Assembly: GCA_016342325.1 (NCBI GenBank)
Contig: JAEINR010000009.1
Location: 41,790 to 105,789, forward strand
Origin: Desulfobacterium sp.
GTDB taxonomy: Bacteria; Desulfobacterota; Desulfobacteria; Desulfobacterales; Desulfobacteraceae
Length of the DNA: 64,000 nt
Reading direction: 5' to 3'
Shown piece after piece: positions 45,658 through 53,445 of this stretch. The position numbers and the translations under genes were made by a program. The notes under the pieces were generated by a model. It saw only the letters and a list, made by a program, of their open reading frames with translations, was not told the origin of the DNA and made no database searches. Every line of letters starts with the position of its first letter. Position 1 is the stretch's first letter.

Positions 45658-47670
45658 CTACTCCTTGTGAATCTGTATCTTCAGGCCTGTCATGAGCCAG
45701 TTAAAGGTGATTTCCAGGGGGGGTGGAAGGGTCTTGGTGGTGGTAAAATCCTGGGGGTCGGGAACGGGTTCGCCGGCAATGGTTTGAGCCGCGGTTCGGC
45801 CCAGGGTGGAAAACAGGGAGATGTCGTGGATTAGGCCCTTTTGCCTGGCGTCGCTAACGGCAAGGGCGGTTTCCACCAGGCCGGCATAGGTTGGATCCAT
45901 GAGAAGGGCGGTAAGGCCGGTGGCCATTTTATCCATGGCACCAGGGGAGCACTGGCATCCTGGGTCGTGGACAAGGCTGTTGACGGTGATGCCCCGCTCC
46001 TTGAGCCGCTGGAAGATGCTCCGGCCGGGTTTCAGGCCGTTCTGGAGAAATACGGCCCTTGTGACCCCATCATACACCGCCTTGGCAATGAGTTCCCCCA
46101 TTTTTGAGTGGCCACCGGTGTTGTCGATGGGACACCCCTCTCCCTGGACCATGATAATGTTGTCGGTTCCCGTACCCGTTGCCTGGAAATCCATGCCCTC
46201 AAAGCTGCTTCGGATGTCAAGATCGGACAGGGCCGCGGTTTTTGCCTCGGTGGCGGTGATCATGGCCCGGGCCATTGCCCGCTGGGAGAGCCGCATGTTG
46301 CTCATCACCATAATGTTGATGGTGCCGGGCTCGTAATAGCCGCCCACGGCCTTGGACATGCGCTGGGCATTGGAGCAGACTCCGGCCGTGACAATGGCGA
46401 TGGCCCGCATCTTTTTGTAGCTCTTTTCTGTGACCGTGACATGGTCCATGTCGGCACCGGTCATCAAGAGTGAGGTGGATGCGGGATCCCTTTCCACGGC
46501 AGAGAGAATTCGGTTTTTTGTTCCGGCCATGCCCGCGGTGTGGGGCATGCTCCAGGAGGGGGGCGGCAGGTAGTGGTTGGCAATGGTGGAGATGTTCTGC
46601 TTCAGCCCCTCCAGGGTCGAAAGAACGGTCTGGGGCGTGTTAAAGTCGATCACCAGGGTTTTGTGGATGAAATCGGCAATGGAGACCTTGACCCGCTGGC
46701 TCTTTTTGATGATCCCAAGGTCGATGGCCACGGGTTCGGTGGCAAGCAAAACATCCTTGGTGACCTGGTTCTCCGGGGTGAAAAACTGGTCGCTGTAGAT
46801 GAAGGAGGCGAGCCACTGGACAAAATCGCCGGTGTGGCAAGCCGCCCGGCAGGTGAGCTCGCAGGGAAAGTAGTAGATCTTGCCGTTCTTCACCCCTTCC
46901 ACGGTGTTCCAGCCGGGACGCTTAAAAAAAGTCTCCCCAGCCTGTTTGTCCCCCCCGCATCCGAAGATCACCTGGGGGTTGAACGCCTTCCACTCTTCCA
47001 GGGTGACGTCGGTCACCATGCCGTCTGCCACGGGTGCCATGGGAATGCCCCCGGCAAGTCGCACCAGGTCGTTGAGAAAGGCGCCCTTGGAAGGGGTCAT
47101 GATCGATTCCCTTCCCATGAGGCGGAACACCCGTTTGCGCTTGTCCTTTGGGATCCTAGCCACCTTTTGCCGGACCGTTTCGATCTGTCTTTGGATGGTT
47201 GCAATGGATGCCGCCGCTTCTTTTTTACGGTCAAAGATGGCTCCGATTATTCGGATGTTGTCAAGGCTCTGCTCAAAGGAGCGGGTGTCGATAAAGAGGG
47301 TCTTGATGCCGTGGGACTCAAGGGCCCGGGCCGTCTCCTCCTGGATACTCGTGACAAACACCAGGTCGGGATCAAGCTTCAGGATCGTTGCAAGGTCGGG
47401 GGACAGGAAGCCGCCCACCACGGTTTTTCCGGTTTTTTCCACGGGCAGGGTTGAATGAAAGGTCACACCGGTAAGGGCATCGGCCGCCTTCAGGGTGCAG
47501 ATGATTTCCGTGGCAGACGGAACAAGGGAGACCACCCGTGTGGGCGGGGCGTCAAAATGGATGAAGCGCCCTTGGGTGTCCGTGATGTTGCTTGCTGACA
47601 CTCCCGTTGGGACAAGGAACAGCAGCAGTAGCAGAGCACCTGATAACATCGTGACAGATCGTTTTCTCAT
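45658..47670 (-). CDS. BtuF-like binding protein fused to CbiZ-like adenosylcobinamide amidohydrolase
   Basis: The roughly 670-residue product has a signal peptide (to about residue 26). A periplasmic binding domain follows (about 30-330; VVSLVPSATEIICTL, DLVFVTSIQEETARAL, VIFGCGGD). After a linker there is a CbiZ-like domain (about 390-600; IAIVTAGVCSNAQR, GTGTDNIIMVQGEG, NGLKPGRSIFQRLKERGI). CbiZ cuts the nucleotide loop from cobamides so that they can be rebuilt, and is normally cytoplasmic. Here the signal peptide suggests a periplasmic or membrane-side reaction. ATG 47670 fits the signal peptide; the frame is open to 47727. Confidence 0.85.
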   Translation of the reverse strand: MRKRSVTMLSGALLLLLFLVPTGVSASNITDTQGRFIHFDAPPTRVVSLVPSATEIICTLKAADALTGVTFHSTLPVEKTGKTVVGGFLSPDLATILKLDPDLVFVTSIQEETARALESHGIKTLFIDTRSFEQSLDNIRIIGAIFDRKKEAAASIATIQRQIETVRQKVARIPKDKRKRVFRLMGRESIMTPSKGAFLNDLVRLAGGIPMAPVADGMVTDVTLEEWKAFNPQVIFGCGGDKQAGETFFKRPGWNTVEGVKNGKIYYFPCELTCRAACHTGDFVQWLASFIYSDQFFTPENQVTKDVLLATEPVAIDLGIIKKSQRVKVSIADFIHKTLVIDFNTPQTVLSTLEGLKQNISTIANHYLPPPSWSMPHTAGMAGTKNRILSAVERDPASTSLLMTGADMDHVTVTEKSYKKMRAIAIVTAGVCSNAQRMSKAVGGYYEPGTINIMVMSNMRLSQRAMARAMITATEAKTAALSDLDIRSSFEGMDFQATGTGTDNIIMVQGEGCPIDNTGGHSKMGELIAKAVYDGVTRAVFLQNGLKPGRSIFQRLKERGITVNSLVHDPGCQCSPGAMDKMATGLTALLMDPTYAGLVETALAVSDARQKGLIHDISLFSTLGRTAAQTIAGEPVPDPQDFTTTKTLPPPLEITFNWLMTGLKIQIHKE

Positions 47671-47754
47671 GGTGAATCCATTTGCTGGTAATGGGTTGAC
47701 ATCAGGTAGCGGTTCGATCCGGGCCATGGATCATGCAACCGTTTTCCATGGTGG

Positions 47755-47786
47755 ATCCTGCCCCGGAAAACGAGTCGGGGCAGGAT
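47755..47786. other. Intercistronic hairpin between btuB and the BtuF-CbiZ gene
   Basis: ATCCTGCCCCG (47755-47765) pairs perfectly with CGGGGCAGGAT (47776-47786). There is no good T-tract, so mRNA processing or stability control seems likelier than full termination. Confidence 0.55.
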
Positions 47787-47794
47787 GAACCGTT

Positions 47795-49732
47795 TTAAAA
47801 GGTCAGCTTGAGCCCAAGATAGCCTGAAATTCCTGGGGTGGCATAGGAAAAGGCTTCTTCATAGAATGTGTCAAACAGGTTGTCGATGCGTCCGTATATC
47901 TCCACATGCTTTGTGATATCGTAGGAGGCGGCAAGGTTTACAAGGGTATAGGCGTCCAGACGGGTCACGGCAGTGCCGTCTTTGTCCGTACCATTGTCCT
48001 TACGATCGTCGACCCAATGGACATCAAGGTTAACCGTTCCCTTGTCCAGGAAGCTGTATCGGGTGTTTAACGAAACCTTGTTGTAGGGTCTTCGAAGAAG
48101 CCGGCTACCGTCAGGGGCCTCGGTGTCTGTGTAGGTATAGTTTAGCATGAAGTCAAGGTTCGACAGGGGGGTCCAGCCGGCAAAGGCCTCAATACCACTT
48201 GTTTCTGTTTTGCCTTCCACCTGGGAGTACTTCCAGGTGGTCATATCAAAACCAATGCGGTTATCATAGTCCATGGCAAAATAGGTGACGCCAAAACGAA
48301 CCGCCTCTCCCATCACGCTTTGCTCAAACCCAAGATCCCATCCCTTGCTCTCTTCAGCGTCAAGATCTTTGCTTCCATAGTCGGAATAGAGTTCATACAG
48401 GGACGGTGCTCGAAATCCAGTGCCATAGCTTGCCTTGAGAACCGTGTTCGTGGCGTGGATGGTGTAGGAAGGGGCCAGGCGATAGGTGGTTTCGCTGCCA
48501 AAATTTTCATGGTCATCCAGGCGAGCGCCGGCGACAACAACCAGGCTGTCGCCTGCAAAAAATTGATCCTGGATCCAGCAACTTTTGGTCTCAGCCTCTT
48601 TTTCGTCCATGGTACCGTAGGCGGTTTTGCTCTCCATGGTTTCTTCAAATAAGTTCCCACCAAAGGAGAGGGTGTTGGCGTCAAAATTCAGGTCTCCCTG
48701 CCAGGCGATTTCGTTGGAGTCCCCATCATAGCTGTAGTCCCAGGTCCCATCATTTTTATATGCTTCACGCTCATTCTTTGCCAGCTGATAGGAGAGGGTT
48801 GAACGAAAGAATTTTTCAAAAAAAGAGTTCTTAACCGTTACTTTGGCCAGTGTCTGTTCTTTGTCGATTCTCTTGTTCGTTGGTCCGTCAGGCGTTGGAG
48901 ACGCAGCCCAACCTGTACCCAGATTATCTCCGGTATAGCCACCGAGGGAATCGTCTATATCGGATGTTGTATCAATGTAGCGGGTTACGGCTGATATGGA
49001 GAAATCATCGGTGATATCATAGCCCAGGTTTGCTGAAAAGGTTGCGTTCTCATACCCGTCATCTTCATCTGTATTGCCTTCATGGGGTATTTTGTCATTG
49101 TCGTCGTTGGCAATGGAATAACCATCTATCTTGGTGCGGGATGCAGAGAGGGAATAGTTCAGGCCGCTGGTCTTGCCTGATACGCTTCCCAGGGTCTTCC
49201 AGGTGCCATAGGATCCCCCTTCGGTCTGAAACGTGACAGACGGTTTTTTGGCACCTTTTTTAGTGATGATGTTGATGACCCCTGCCGTGGCATTGCTGCC
49301 GTACATCACACTCATGGCTCCCCTGACCACTTCGATTCGTTCAACATTGTCAAGGTTGATGGAGCCAAGGTCACACAGTCTGCCCATACCGGAAGGATCA
49401 TTGACCATGATGCCGTCTAGCAAAACCAGGGTGTCTTTTGAGTCTGCACCGCGCATAAAAACGGCTGTGGCTGTTCCTGGTCCACCATTGGATGAGATGT
49501 CAATGCCGGGTACGCCTTTGATTGCCTCTTCAACACTATCAAGCTTTTTTGCTTCAATATCCCGGGCGGTGATCACTGTAACAGAGTTTCCGCCGATCTT
49601 GTCCAGGGTCGTTTCGGTTCTGGTGGCGCTTATCACCATATCATCCAGGGTGGTGGATGGTGCTTGTGCCGCCCATGACTGGGAGGCCATCATCAAGAAT
49701 GCTCCTGTAAAACATAGAAAGGTTTTTTTCAT
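47795..49732 (-). CDS. btuB: TonB-dependent outer-membrane receptor, cobalamin type
   Basis: The roughly 645-residue protein has a signal peptide (ending QSWAAQA), a TonB-box-like segment (TTLDDMVISATRTE) and a plug domain (VTVITARDIEAKKLDSVEEA, GADSKDTLVLLDGIMVNDPS). A 22-strand barrel follows, ending in an aromatic residue (YLGLKLTF). The cobalamin riboswitch upstream and the corrinoid genes downstream identify the ligand. ATG 49732 follows AAGGAG by 8 nt; the frame is open to 49834 through the leader. Confidence 0.93.
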   Translation of the reverse strand: MKKTFLCFTGAFLMMASQSWAAQAPSTTLDDMVISATRTETTLDKIGGNSVTVITARDIEAKKLDSVEEAIKGVPGIDISSNGGPGTATAVFMRGADSKDTLVLLDGIMVNDPSGMGRLCDLGSINLDNVERIEVVRGAMSVMYGSNATAGVINIITKKGAKKPSVTFQTEGGSYGTWKTLGSVSGKTSGLNYSLSASRTKIDGYSIANDDNDKIPHEGNTDEDDGYENATFSANLGYDITDDFSISAVTRYIDTTSDIDDSLGGYTGDNLGTGWAASPTPDGPTNKRIDKEQTLAKVTVKNSFFEKFFRSTLSYQLAKNEREAYKNDGTWDYSYDGDSNEIAWQGDLNFDANTLSFGGNLFEETMESKTAYGTMDEKEAETKSCWIQDQFFAGDSLVVVAGARLDDHENFGSETTYRLAPSYTIHATNTVLKASYGTGFRAPSLYELYSDYGSKDLDAEESKGWDLGFEQSVMGEAVRFGVTYFAMDYDNRIGFDMTTWKYSQVEGKTETSGIEAFAGWTPLSNLDFMLNYTYTDTEAPDGSRLLRRPYNKVSLNTRYSFLDKGTVNLDVHWVDDRKDNGTDKDGTAVTRLDAYTLVNLAASYDITKHVEIYGRIDNLFDTFYEEAFSYATPGISGYLGLKLTF

Positions 49733-49779
49733 CGTTTGACTCCTTTTAAAAAGTTGTTTTTTGGGTCGGGGCCTCGATG

Positions 49780-49815
49780 AAAAAAGCCCCGAACCGATGG
49801 TCATCGATCCGGGGC
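49780..49815 (-). terminator. Expression-platform terminator of the cobalamin riboswitch
   Basis: On the minus strand GCCCCGGATCGATG pairs with CATCGGTTCGGGGC (49786-49815) and is followed by six Ts. The 3' arm can also pair with a later GGCCCCGACCC segment. This indicates transcriptional control of btuB by B12. Confidence 0.8.
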
Positions 49816-49871
49816 GTCCCTTTTTTGTCCGCAAGATCCTGGGGCCTCCATGTCCTTTGGAGGGTATCCCT

Positions 49872-50031
49872 TTGCACGGCAGGTCTTCTGACTTTCGCGT
49901 CTTTCTAATGGCCGCGCCTTCCCACTCCTAGGAGCAGTGACGTTCTGTGCGGCTTTCGTCTGCGATCACAGCGGTGGGCCCGTCCCTGAATTTCACAGGG
50001 TTCCCTATTAAGCTTGTAAAGCACCATGCAA
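49872..50031 (-). promoter_or_regulatory. Cobalamin (B12) riboswitch
   Basis: The minus strand has the P1 stem TTGCATGG (50024-50031) with CCGTGCAA (49872-49879), GAGTGGGAAGGC, and the B12 box AGTCAGAAGACCTGCC. These are the diagnostic elements of the AdoCbl aptamer. It precedes btuB and should shut the corrinoid operon off when B12 is plentiful. The rest of the 430-nt gap to the FKBP gene shows no gene. Confidence 0.96.
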
Positions 50032-50163
50032 CATTTATTTTAAGCAGACAAAACCAGACAAAAATCGTGGTGTCAAGAAAAAAAACCTTTGATTGCTATT
50101 GTGACCCGTATCTGGTACCAAAGTGGTTTTAACAAACCTTCAGCAATTTAGAGGAGAGTATTC

Positions 50164-50865
50164 ATGATAAAGCAAACCATCGCCCTTGGACTGGCTGTGA
50201 CAACCGCCATACTCGTTTCCGGAGTGCCCGGATTCTGCGCTGACGAGAGCCTGAAAACTGAAAAAGAAAAGATCAGTTATGTCCTGGGTGCTACCATCGG
50301 AAAGCAGATCAAACGGGATTTTGCCGTGGACCAGAAGGTCTTTTTTAAAGGGTTTGAGGCCAGCACCACCGGTGGGGATCTGCTCATGTCCGATGAAGAG
50401 ATGCAGCAGACCATGATGGCCTTCCAGCAGCAGATGCAGGCGCGCCAGATGGAGAAGATGAAAGCTGTTGTCGATAAAAATAAGGCCGAAGGTGCGGCTT
50501 TCCTTGCCGAGAACAAGGCCAAGGAGGGGGTCGTCACCCTTGCGAGCGGTCTTCAATATAAGGTGATCAAGAGCGGGGAGGGGAAAAAACCCACAGCCCC
50601 TGACACGGTCTCCTGCAACTACAGGGGCACCACCCTCGACGGCAAGGAGTTTGATTCCTCCTACAAGCGTGGAGAACCCGCATCCTTTCCCGTGGGCGGC
50701 GTTATCAAGGGGTGGACCGAAGCCCTCCAGCTCATGACGGTGGGCTCCAAATGGATGCTCTATATTCCTTCCGATCTTGCCTATGGTGACCGTGGCGCAA
50801 GTGCTGCCATCGAGCCTGGGGCAACCCTTCTCTTTGAGATCGAGCTCCTGGGCATCGAGGGATAA
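50164..50865 (+). CDS. FKBP-type peptidyl-prolyl isomerase (FkpA/Mip-like)
   Basis: This exported foldase has a signal peptide (to about residue 25), an N-terminal helical dimerisation domain (KISYVLGATIGKQIKRDF, then a long Gln/Met-rich helix) and a C-terminal FKBP domain (YRGTTLDGKEFDSSYKRGEP, FPVGGVIKGWTEALQLM, IPSDLAYGDRG). Its 233 residues fit the family. AGAGGAGAG precedes ATG 50164. A strong terminator follows. Confidence 0.94.
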   Translation: MIKQTIALGLAVTTAILVSGVPGFCADESLKTEKEKISYVLGATIGKQIKRDFAVDQKVFFKGFEASTTGGDLLMSDEEMQQTMMAFQQQMQARQMEKMKAVVDKNKAEGAAFLAENKAKEGVVTLASGLQYKVIKSGEGKKPTAPDTVSCNYRGTTLDGKEFDSSYKRGEPASFPVGGVIKGWTEALQLMTVGSKWMLYIPSDLAYGDRGASAAIEPGATLLFEIELLGIEG

Positions 50866-50888
50866 CAAACCAGACGATGATTTCATAA

Positions 50889-50924
50889 ATGGCCATGGAT
50901 TTTACTAACAGAATCCATGGCCAT
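50889..50924 (+). terminator. Terminator of the FKBP gene
   Basis: GGCCATGGATT (50891-50901) pairs with AATCCATGGCC (50912-50922), followed by ATTTTT. Confidence 0.88.
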
Positions 50925-50990
50925 TTTTACGTGACCGCGGAATGCCATGGACCATCGTCTGCCGGGGATAACCATTGATCCGGCAGGGGT

Positions 50991-51048
50991 TAACCTGGAC
51001 ACACCGGAACCCAAATAGTTTTCTAATTCTTTTGCCAAAATAGTCCGA
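50991..51048 (-). repeat. Dispersed two-hairpin intergenic repeat, copy F (inverted)
   Basis: Read on the minus strand it contains TATTTTGGCAAAAGAATTAG, AAAAC, then GGTTCCGGTGTGTCCAGGTT, matching the other copies. It is the only copy found in this orientation. It lies between the convergent FKBP and CYTH genes. Confidence 0.7.
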
Positions 51049-51081
51049 TAATCCGATAATAAGAGCAAATCGGCGAATGGC

Positions 51082-51561
51082 TCAAGACCGCTCTTTCCAG
51101 TTCGAATAGGGGGAGGCAATAAGGTTTGAGTTGAAATAGCGGGGATCCTCAGTCACCTCTTTGCCGATCCAGGAGGGCGGTTCAAACGCTTGCTCCTCGG
51201 TCTCAAGCTCGATTTCCGCCACCACAAGTCCCAGGTTGGCGCCCAGGAACTGGTCCACCGACCATTGAAATCCCCCATGGTCGATGGTATACCTTTTTTT
51301 CTCCACCAATGGCTTGTCACAGAGTTTGTCGAGCATCTCTTCCGCATCTTTAACTGGGATCTCGTACTCATACTCCAGGCGCTTTGCGTTACGGGTTCTG
51401 CCCTTAACCGTTATAAACCCTGTTGAACCGCTGGTCCGAATTCTGACAACGCTCTCCTTTGAGTTCTTGATATACCCCTGCTTCAACACAAGGGGCTTGG
51501 CGTCCGATTTTTTCCAGGCGTCGTTCTTTAATAGGAATTTTCTTTCTATCTCAATGCCCAT
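51082..51561 (-). CDS. CYTH-domain (triphosphate tunnel metalloenzyme) protein
   Basis: The 159-residue protein begins with the signature EIERKFL and has alternating basic and acidic beta-strand motifs (VVRIRTSGSTGFITVKGR, LEYEYEIP, KKRYTID, AEIELETEE). Relatives hydrolyse inorganic triphosphate or thiamine triphosphate. It is a single-domain short form and stands alone. Confidence 0.9.
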   Translation of the reverse strand: MGIEIERKFLLKNDAWKKSDAKPLVLKQGYIKNSKESVVRIRTSGSTGFITVKGRTRNAKRLEYEYEIPVKDAEEMLDKLCDKPLVEKKRYTIDHGGFQWSVDQFLGANLGLVVAEIELETEEQAFEPPSWIGKEVTEDPRYFNSNLIASPYSNWKERS

Positions 51562-51867
51562 GATCGTTTTTATCTCCCCTTTGAAATTCTTTCTTACACA
51601 ATTGTAATATCACCTTTCAGCTTTTTGGGCAACACGGCAAAGCCTAACTGCAGGCATCTCCCTTGAAAAGCCTTTTTTAAAGATCGTCCATGGTGCACCC
51701 GGTATAGGGGGGATGGGAGTGGTTTTTAAGTAAAGTACGCCTTAAAATACAGTTTCGTAATCCTACGGAAGAGTGTTACAAAAACGTAACAAGAAAAAGG
51801 GTCGCTATAACCCTCTCCGGAATAAAAAACCTTGAAAAACAATGTCTTGTTGTTTTTATGGCGGCCG

Positions 51868-51883
51868 TGGCACGTTTGGTGCT
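51868..51883 (+). promoter_or_regulatory. Sigma-54 promoter of glnA
   Basis: TGGCACGTTTGGTGCT has GG (51869-51870) and GC (51881-51882) at exact -24/-12 spacing, 64 nt before the glnA start. The remaining upstream part of the gap (51562-51860) is AT-rich, has room for NtrC sites, and shows no gene. Confidence 0.78.
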
Positions 51884-51946
51884 TTTAAAAGCCCATACAA
51901 AGCGTGTCTATTAAAAGTTTACAACCATACATAAGGAGTGCTTGCC

Positions 51947-53275
51947 GTGACAAAAGAAGAGATTCTATCGATCATTGAAAAAGAAAACGTCAATTTTTTC
52001 AGGATTCAGTTTTGCGACATCAACGGGTTCATGAAAAACGTTGCCATCCCCAAGAGTCAGATTGAAAAGGCTTTGGATGGAAAGATCATGTTTGACGGCT
52101 CCTCCATCGACGGCTTTGCCCGGATCCAGGAGTCGGACATGTATCTGGTGCCGGATTACGATACCTTCTGCGTCCTGCCCTGGAGAAGCAAGGAGGGCGT
52201 GGCTGCAGCCAGGGTGATCTGCGATGTGTACAAGGCAGACGGCTCCCCGTTTGAAGGATGTCCCCGGGTGAACCTCAAGCGAGTCCTGGAAGAGGCCAAA
52301 AAGATGGGCTTTGCCATGAACGTGGGCACCGAGGCCGAGTTTTTCCTGTTCAAGCTGGACAAGGACGGCAAATCCACCACCACCACCGACGACAATGCCG
52401 GATATTTCAGCCTTGATCCCGAAGATACGGGCCTTGACTGCCGCAGGGATATCATCGAGACCCTGGAGATGATGGGGTATGAGATCGAGGCGTCCCACCA
52501 TGAGGTGGCAGAGGGCCAGCACGAGATCAACTTCAAGTATGCGGATGCCCTCCAGTGCGCCGACAACACGGTGACCTTCAAGTGGGTCGTCAAATCCATT
52601 GCAAAGAAGCATGGGCTCCACGCCACCTTCATGCCCAAACCGATCTTCGGAATCAACGGGTCCGGCATGCACTGCAACCAGTCCCTCTTCCACCTGGACG
52701 GCACCAACGCCTTTGCCGAGGAGTCCGATCCCCTCAAGCTCAGTCAAGTGGCCTACCAGTACATCGCAGGCATCATGAAGAACGCCAGGGTTTTTTCTGC
52801 GGTAACCAACCCTCTGGTGAACTCCTACAAACGGTTGGTGCCGGGGTATGAGGCGCCGGTCTATGTGGCATGGTCAACCTCCAATCGGAGCGCCCTTGTT
52901 CGGATTCCCGCCTCCCGGGGCATTGGCACCCGGGTTGAGGTGCGGTGTCCGGATCCCTGCTGCAACCCCTATCTCGCCTTTGCCATGATGCTCAGCGCAG
53001 GCCTTGACGGCATCAAGAACCAGCTTGCCCCGCCGGCCTCCACCGATATCAACATCTTTGCCATGACCGCCCAGGAAAAGAACGAAGCCGGTATCGCCTC
53101 CATGCCGGGATCATTGAGCGAAGCCCTGGATGAACTCAAGGCAAGCCCCCTTGCGAAGGCCACCCTGGGTGACCATATCTTTGAAAAATATGTGTTTAAC
53201 AAGGAGCTGGAGTGGGATCACTACAGGATCGCCGTCACCGACTGGGAAGTTAAGGAGTACCTCAACATCTATTAA
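51947..53275 (+). CDS. glnA: Glutamine synthetase, type I (GSI-alpha-like)
   Basis: The enzyme makes glutamine from glutamate, ammonia and ATP. The 442-residue protein has MFDGSSIDGFARIQESDM, GTEAEFFLFKLD, HHEVAEGQHEINF, NGSGMHCNQSLFHLDG and NRSALVRIPASRG. The region where GSI-beta carries the adenylylated Tyr reads NIFAMTAQE, so the Tyr is Phe. With the short length this suggests a GSI-alpha form not controlled by adenylylation. GTG 51947 lies 9 nt after AAGGAG; GTG 51938 is in frame. Confidence 0.95.
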   Translation: MTKEEILSIIEKENVNFFRIQFCDINGFMKNVAIPKSQIEKALDGKIMFDGSSIDGFARIQESDMYLVPDYDTFCVLPWRSKEGVAAARVICDVYKADGSPFEGCPRVNLKRVLEEAKKMGFAMNVGTEAEFFLFKLDKDGKSTTTTDDNAGYFSLDPEDTGLDCRRDIIETLEMMGYEIEASHHEVAEGQHEINFKYADALQCADNTVTFKWVVKSIAKKHGLHATFMPKPIFGINGSGMHCNQSLFHLDGTNAFAEESDPLKLSQVAYQYIAGIMKNARVFSAVTNPLVNSYKRLVPGYEAPVYVAWSTSNRSALVRIPASRGIGTRVEVRCPDPCCNPYLAFAMMLSAGLDGIKNQLAPPASTDINIFAMTAQEKNEAGIASMPGSLSEALDELKASPLAKATLGDHIFEKYVFNKELEWDHYRIAVTDWEVKEYLNIY

Positions 53276-53305
53276 GGACGTTGATTCTTAACCACGCGGG
53301 TATCA

Positions 53306-53343
53306 GGGGGGCCATTAACGTATTCAGTTAATGGCCCCCCTTT
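53306..53343 (+). terminator. Terminator of glnA
   Basis: A perfect 13-bp stem, GGGGGGCCATTAA with TTAATGGCCCCCC, is followed by TTTTTT, 30 nt after the stop. Confidence 0.93.
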
Positions 53344-53445
53344 TTTCTTCTTTGGCTTTTTTTTGATAAATCTGTTATCCTATGGCCCGTGTACCGACCG
53401 GCATGTCCGGTCGTTTTTTTTTAAAGGCCAATAGGGATTTCACAT

